A DNA stretch of 5,933 nt, taken from NCBI GenBank assembly GCA_903921665.1, contig CAIXQT010000125.1, forward strand, positions 1-5,933, given 5' to 3'. This document shows, one piece after another, positions 5,928-5,933 of the stretch; positions within the stretch are counted from its first letter, which is position 1; each line of letters begins with the position of its first letter. This DNA is from an uncultured Opitutia bacterium. Lineage in GTDB: Bacteria > Verrucomicrobiota > Verrucomicrobiia > Opitutales > UBA953. Below the pieces are notes generated by a model that made no database searches, was not told where the DNA came from, and worked only from the letters and a program-made list of their open reading frames with translations. The position numbers and the translations under genes were made by a program.

Positions 5928-5933
5928 TACGAA

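Overview
The window (about 62-65% GC in the lines sampled) most likely comes from a Verrucomicrobiota genome, possibly Opitutae-like, with Planctomycetota as the alternative. The main reason is that two of its four genes encode the large exported proteins of the PVC superphylum that end in a HEAT-like region and a single CxxCH 'putative heme-binding' domain, one of them with an N-terminal PVC-type sugar-dehydrogenase-like beta-propeller. No other marker in the window fixes the lineage more closely.

Layout from left to right: (1) the 3' part of a PVC heme-binding protein gene, cut by the left edge (1-1263, +). (2) A 174-residue exported outer-membrane beta-barrel protein of unknown function (1326-1850, +), with a weak near-leaderless promoter and a very good intrinsic terminator (1872-1908). 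(3) A 143-bp intergenic region with an imperfect inverted repeat and a short sequence that matches the 3' end of gudD. (4) A full-length propeller/HEAT/cytochrome c protein of 858 residues (1994-4570, +). The longer reading frame from 1820 starts inside the barrel gene and runs through the terminator, so it is not the real start. (5) A convergent junction of 31 bp with two small hairpins. (6) A complete glucarate dehydratase gene, gudD (4602-5927, -), with all catalytic residues present.

Functionally, GudD is a cytosolic enzyme that dehydrates D-glucarate to 5-keto-4-deoxy-D-glucarate. The two heme proteins would act outside the inner membrane and are probably involved in oxidising sugars or alcohols or in electron transfer. 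A link such as periplasmic sugar oxidation feeding sugar-acid breakdown is attractive but is only inference, because gudD is convergent with the cytochrome gene and not in an operon with it.

The most unusual observation is a near-identical 23-bp sequence (22/23, with 21 consecutive identical bases) placed on either side of the propeller-cytochrome gene. The right copy is the last seven sense and stop codons of gudD. The left copy also reads as the same C-terminal residues followed by a stop, but has no gene attached. Together with the lower third-position GC of the gene between the copies, this looks like the scar of an insertion, duplication or rearrangement next to gudD. I found no RNA gene, CRISPR array, transposase or integrase, and no gene-free stretch longer than 300 bp.
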